Assembly: GCA_036266975.1 (NCBI GenBank)
Contig: DATAWZ010000043.1
Location: forward strand, 1-7,603
Origin: DATAWZ01 sp036266975
GTDB taxonomy: Bacteria > Actinomycetota > Thermoleophilia > Solirubrobacterales > Solirubrobacteraceae
Length of the DNA: 7,603 nucleotides
Reading direction: 5' to 3'
Position 1 is the stretch's first letter. Every line of letters begins with the position of its first letter. Positions 6,506-7,603 of this stretch are shown piece after piece. The notes under the pieces are model-generated. The model was not told the origin of the DNA. It made no database searches and saw only the letters and a program-made list of their open reading frames with translations. Position numbers and translations under genes: made by a program.

Positions 6506-7603
6506 GGCGCCAGACGGCGGACGGGCGCGAGCTCGCGGCGCGCCCAGGGCTGCACCGGATCCGCGCCGAGCGGGCGCTGCGCGAGGACTTCGGCCCGCTG
6601 CGCGCGGGCGTGCTCGCTGCCGCGAGCGCCAAGCTGGCGGCCTGCGGCGTGCGCCTGGATCGCGCCGACCTGGATGCCTGCTACGGCCAGGCCTGGCAGG
6701 GCCTCTACGCGCAGCTCCTGGCCGGCGAGCGGGTGGCCAATCCGCGCGGCTGGCTGGTCCTCGCGACCTACCGCCGGGCGATCGAGGAGTGGCGGCTGCT
6801 GCACGTCGACCGCCGCGCGAGCGGCGAGCAGGAGCCGGCCGCGAGCACCGCCGACCCCGCCGAGCGCCTGGACGACCTCGAGCAGCTGCGGTCGGTGTTC
6901 GAGGCGCTGCGCGGGCGGCTGACGCCGCGCGAATGCCAGGCGGCCACGCTCTGTTACCTGCACGGGCTCACGCGCGCCGAGGCCGCCGAGCGGCTCGGCG
7001 TCAGCGAGCGCCGGATGCGCAAGCTCATGGAGGGCGACGGCGCGGGGCGGCCGGGGGTCGCCGGCAAGGTCGCCGGGCTCGTGCTGGCGATCCGCGAGGG
7101 CCGCTGGTGCGAGCAGCAGGGCTCGCTGATCCGCGCGTATGCGTACGGCATGCTCGACCCCGACGGCGGGCGCCACGGGCTCGCGGTCGCCCACCTGCAG
7201 CACTGCCCGGCGTGCCGCGCCTACGTCTGCTCGCTGCGCGCGCTGAGCGCGATCGTCCCGCCCGGGGTGCTGCCCGGCCTGCTCGGCACCGGGCTCGCCG
7301 GCACCGGGCTCGCGGTCGGCGCCGGGGCGGGCGGCGGCGCGGCGCCCGCAGCGGCCGGCGCCGGGGTCAGCGGCGGCTGGCTCGTCGGCGGCTCGGGGCT
7401 GGCCAAGGTCGCCGCGGGGGCACTGGCCGCGCTCGCGGTCGCCGGGGCGGGCGCGACGCTCGCGGTCCACGGTGGCCGTCCGTCGCGGCCGGGGCGCGCC
7501 GCGACTCGGCACGCGGCGCCCCGGCGCGTCGGGGTCTCGGTGCCGGAGCGGCGGCACTCCGCGGCAGTGGCGTCGGTGCGCGCGTCCGCGCGGCCGGCGG
7601 CGC
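6502..7603 (+). CDS. ECF-like sigma factor fused to zinc-finger anti-sigma-like and membrane segments (C-terminus cut by window edge)
   Basis: This appears to be an RNA polymerase sigma factor carrying its own membrane anchor. 367 residues are visible, about twice the usual ECF length. Residues 20-100 resemble a divergent region 2: DLDACYGQAWQGLY (56-69), then NPRGWLVLATYRRAIEEWR (80-98), matching the usual WL..ia.N...d..R pattern. After a linker, LTPRECQAATLCYLHGLTRAEAAERLGV (140-167) and the following SERRMRKLME form a region 4 helix-turn-helix. Residues 213-238 carry AYGMLDP and then HLQHCPAC (231-238), an H-x3-C-x2-C zinc-finger motif as in zf-HC2 anti-sigma factors. A Gly/Ala-rich hydrophobic stretch (251-290) and a better membrane helix (about 299-322) follow, then an Arg/Pro-rich tail. 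The start is a GTG overlapping the previous stop. The frame is open to the right edge. The family assignment rests on motifs read by eye. Confidence 0.85.
   Translation, partial: MRRQTADGRELAARPGLHRIRAERALREDFGPLRAGVLAAASAKLAACGVRLDRADLDACYGQAWQGLYAQLLAGERVANPRGWLVLATYRRAIEEWRLLHVDRRASGEQEPAASTADPAERLDDLEQLRSVFEALRGRLTPRECQAATLCYLHGLTRAEAAERLGVSERRMRKLMEGDGAGRPGVAGKVAGLVLAIREGRWCEQQGSLIRAYAYGMLDPDGGRHGLAVAHLQHCPACRAYVCSLRALSAIVPPGVLPGLLGTGLAGTGLAVGAGAGGGAAPAAAGAGVSGGWLVGGSGLAKVAAGALAALAVAGAGATLAVHGGRPSRPGRAATRHAAPRRVGVSVPERRHSAAVASVRASARPAA
7285..7314 (+). repeat. Two-copy 15-bp tandem repeat inside the sigma-like gene
   Basis: GGCACCGGGCTCGCC (7285-7299) is followed directly by GGCACCGGGCTCGCG (7300-7314), 14 of 15 bases identical and in frame. 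It encodes GTGLA twice (residues 262-271) in the glycine/alanine-rich hydrophobic stretch after the zinc finger. It is probably a recent slippage duplication that changes the length of a flexible or membrane segment. Confidence 0.8.

Noticed and set aside
5068..7557. Very long minus-strand open frame extending the glycosyltransferase to over 1,100 residues, antisense to the plus-strand genes
   Set aside because: It is a by-product of extreme GC content. The translation is Arg/Ala/Gly-rich low complexity with no family motifs, and it is antisense to well-supported genes. Only the 276 residues from 5067 match the TagA family.

Overview
The window is very GC-rich, with nearly every codon in the called genes ending in G or C. 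It is densely packed, uses many GTG starts, and lacks strong Shine-Dalgarno sites at most genes. This points to a high-GC actinobacterium. A deep-branching soil lineage such as the Thermoleophilia (Solirubrobacter/Conexibacter type) is my guess, but nothing here proves the genus.

The left two-thirds (1-5067) is a minus-strand surface-glycan block. In transcription order it holds a WecG/TagA/CpsF-type glycosyltransferase (5067-4237), a short gap with a hairpin, a UDP-glucose/GDP-mannose-family nucleotide-sugar dehydrogenase (4158-2896), an extended-SDR sugar epimerase/reductase (2899-1931), a GDP-mannose 4,6-dehydratase (1891-917), and a DegT/DnrJ/EryC1/StrS sugar aminotransferase (920 to beyond the left edge). 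Two of these junctions are 4-base GTGA stop/start overlaps. The set can supply a sugar acid, a 6-deoxy-hexose and probably an amino sugar, plus an enzyme that adds a sugar to a lipid-linked acceptor. This fits a capsule, exopolysaccharide or teichoic-acid-like polymer.

A compact, relatively AT-rich intergenic region (5068-5193) separates this block from plus-strand genes. The first is a CDP-glucose 4,6-dehydratase (5194-6234), a second 6-deoxysugar entry point on a different nucleotide carrier. After 37 bases comes a 77-residue unknown protein (6272-6505). It overlaps by GTGA with a long open frame that runs off the right edge (6502-7603).

That last gene is the most unusual item. One polypeptide contains ECF-like sigma region 2, a region 4 helix-turn-helix, an H-x3-C-x2-C zinc-finger motif of the kind found in anti-sigma factors, one or two hydrophobic segments, and an Arg-rich tail. 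It reads as a sigma factor fused to its own membrane-bound anti-sigma module. No tRNA, rRNA, CRISPR array, insertion sequence or integrase was seen.
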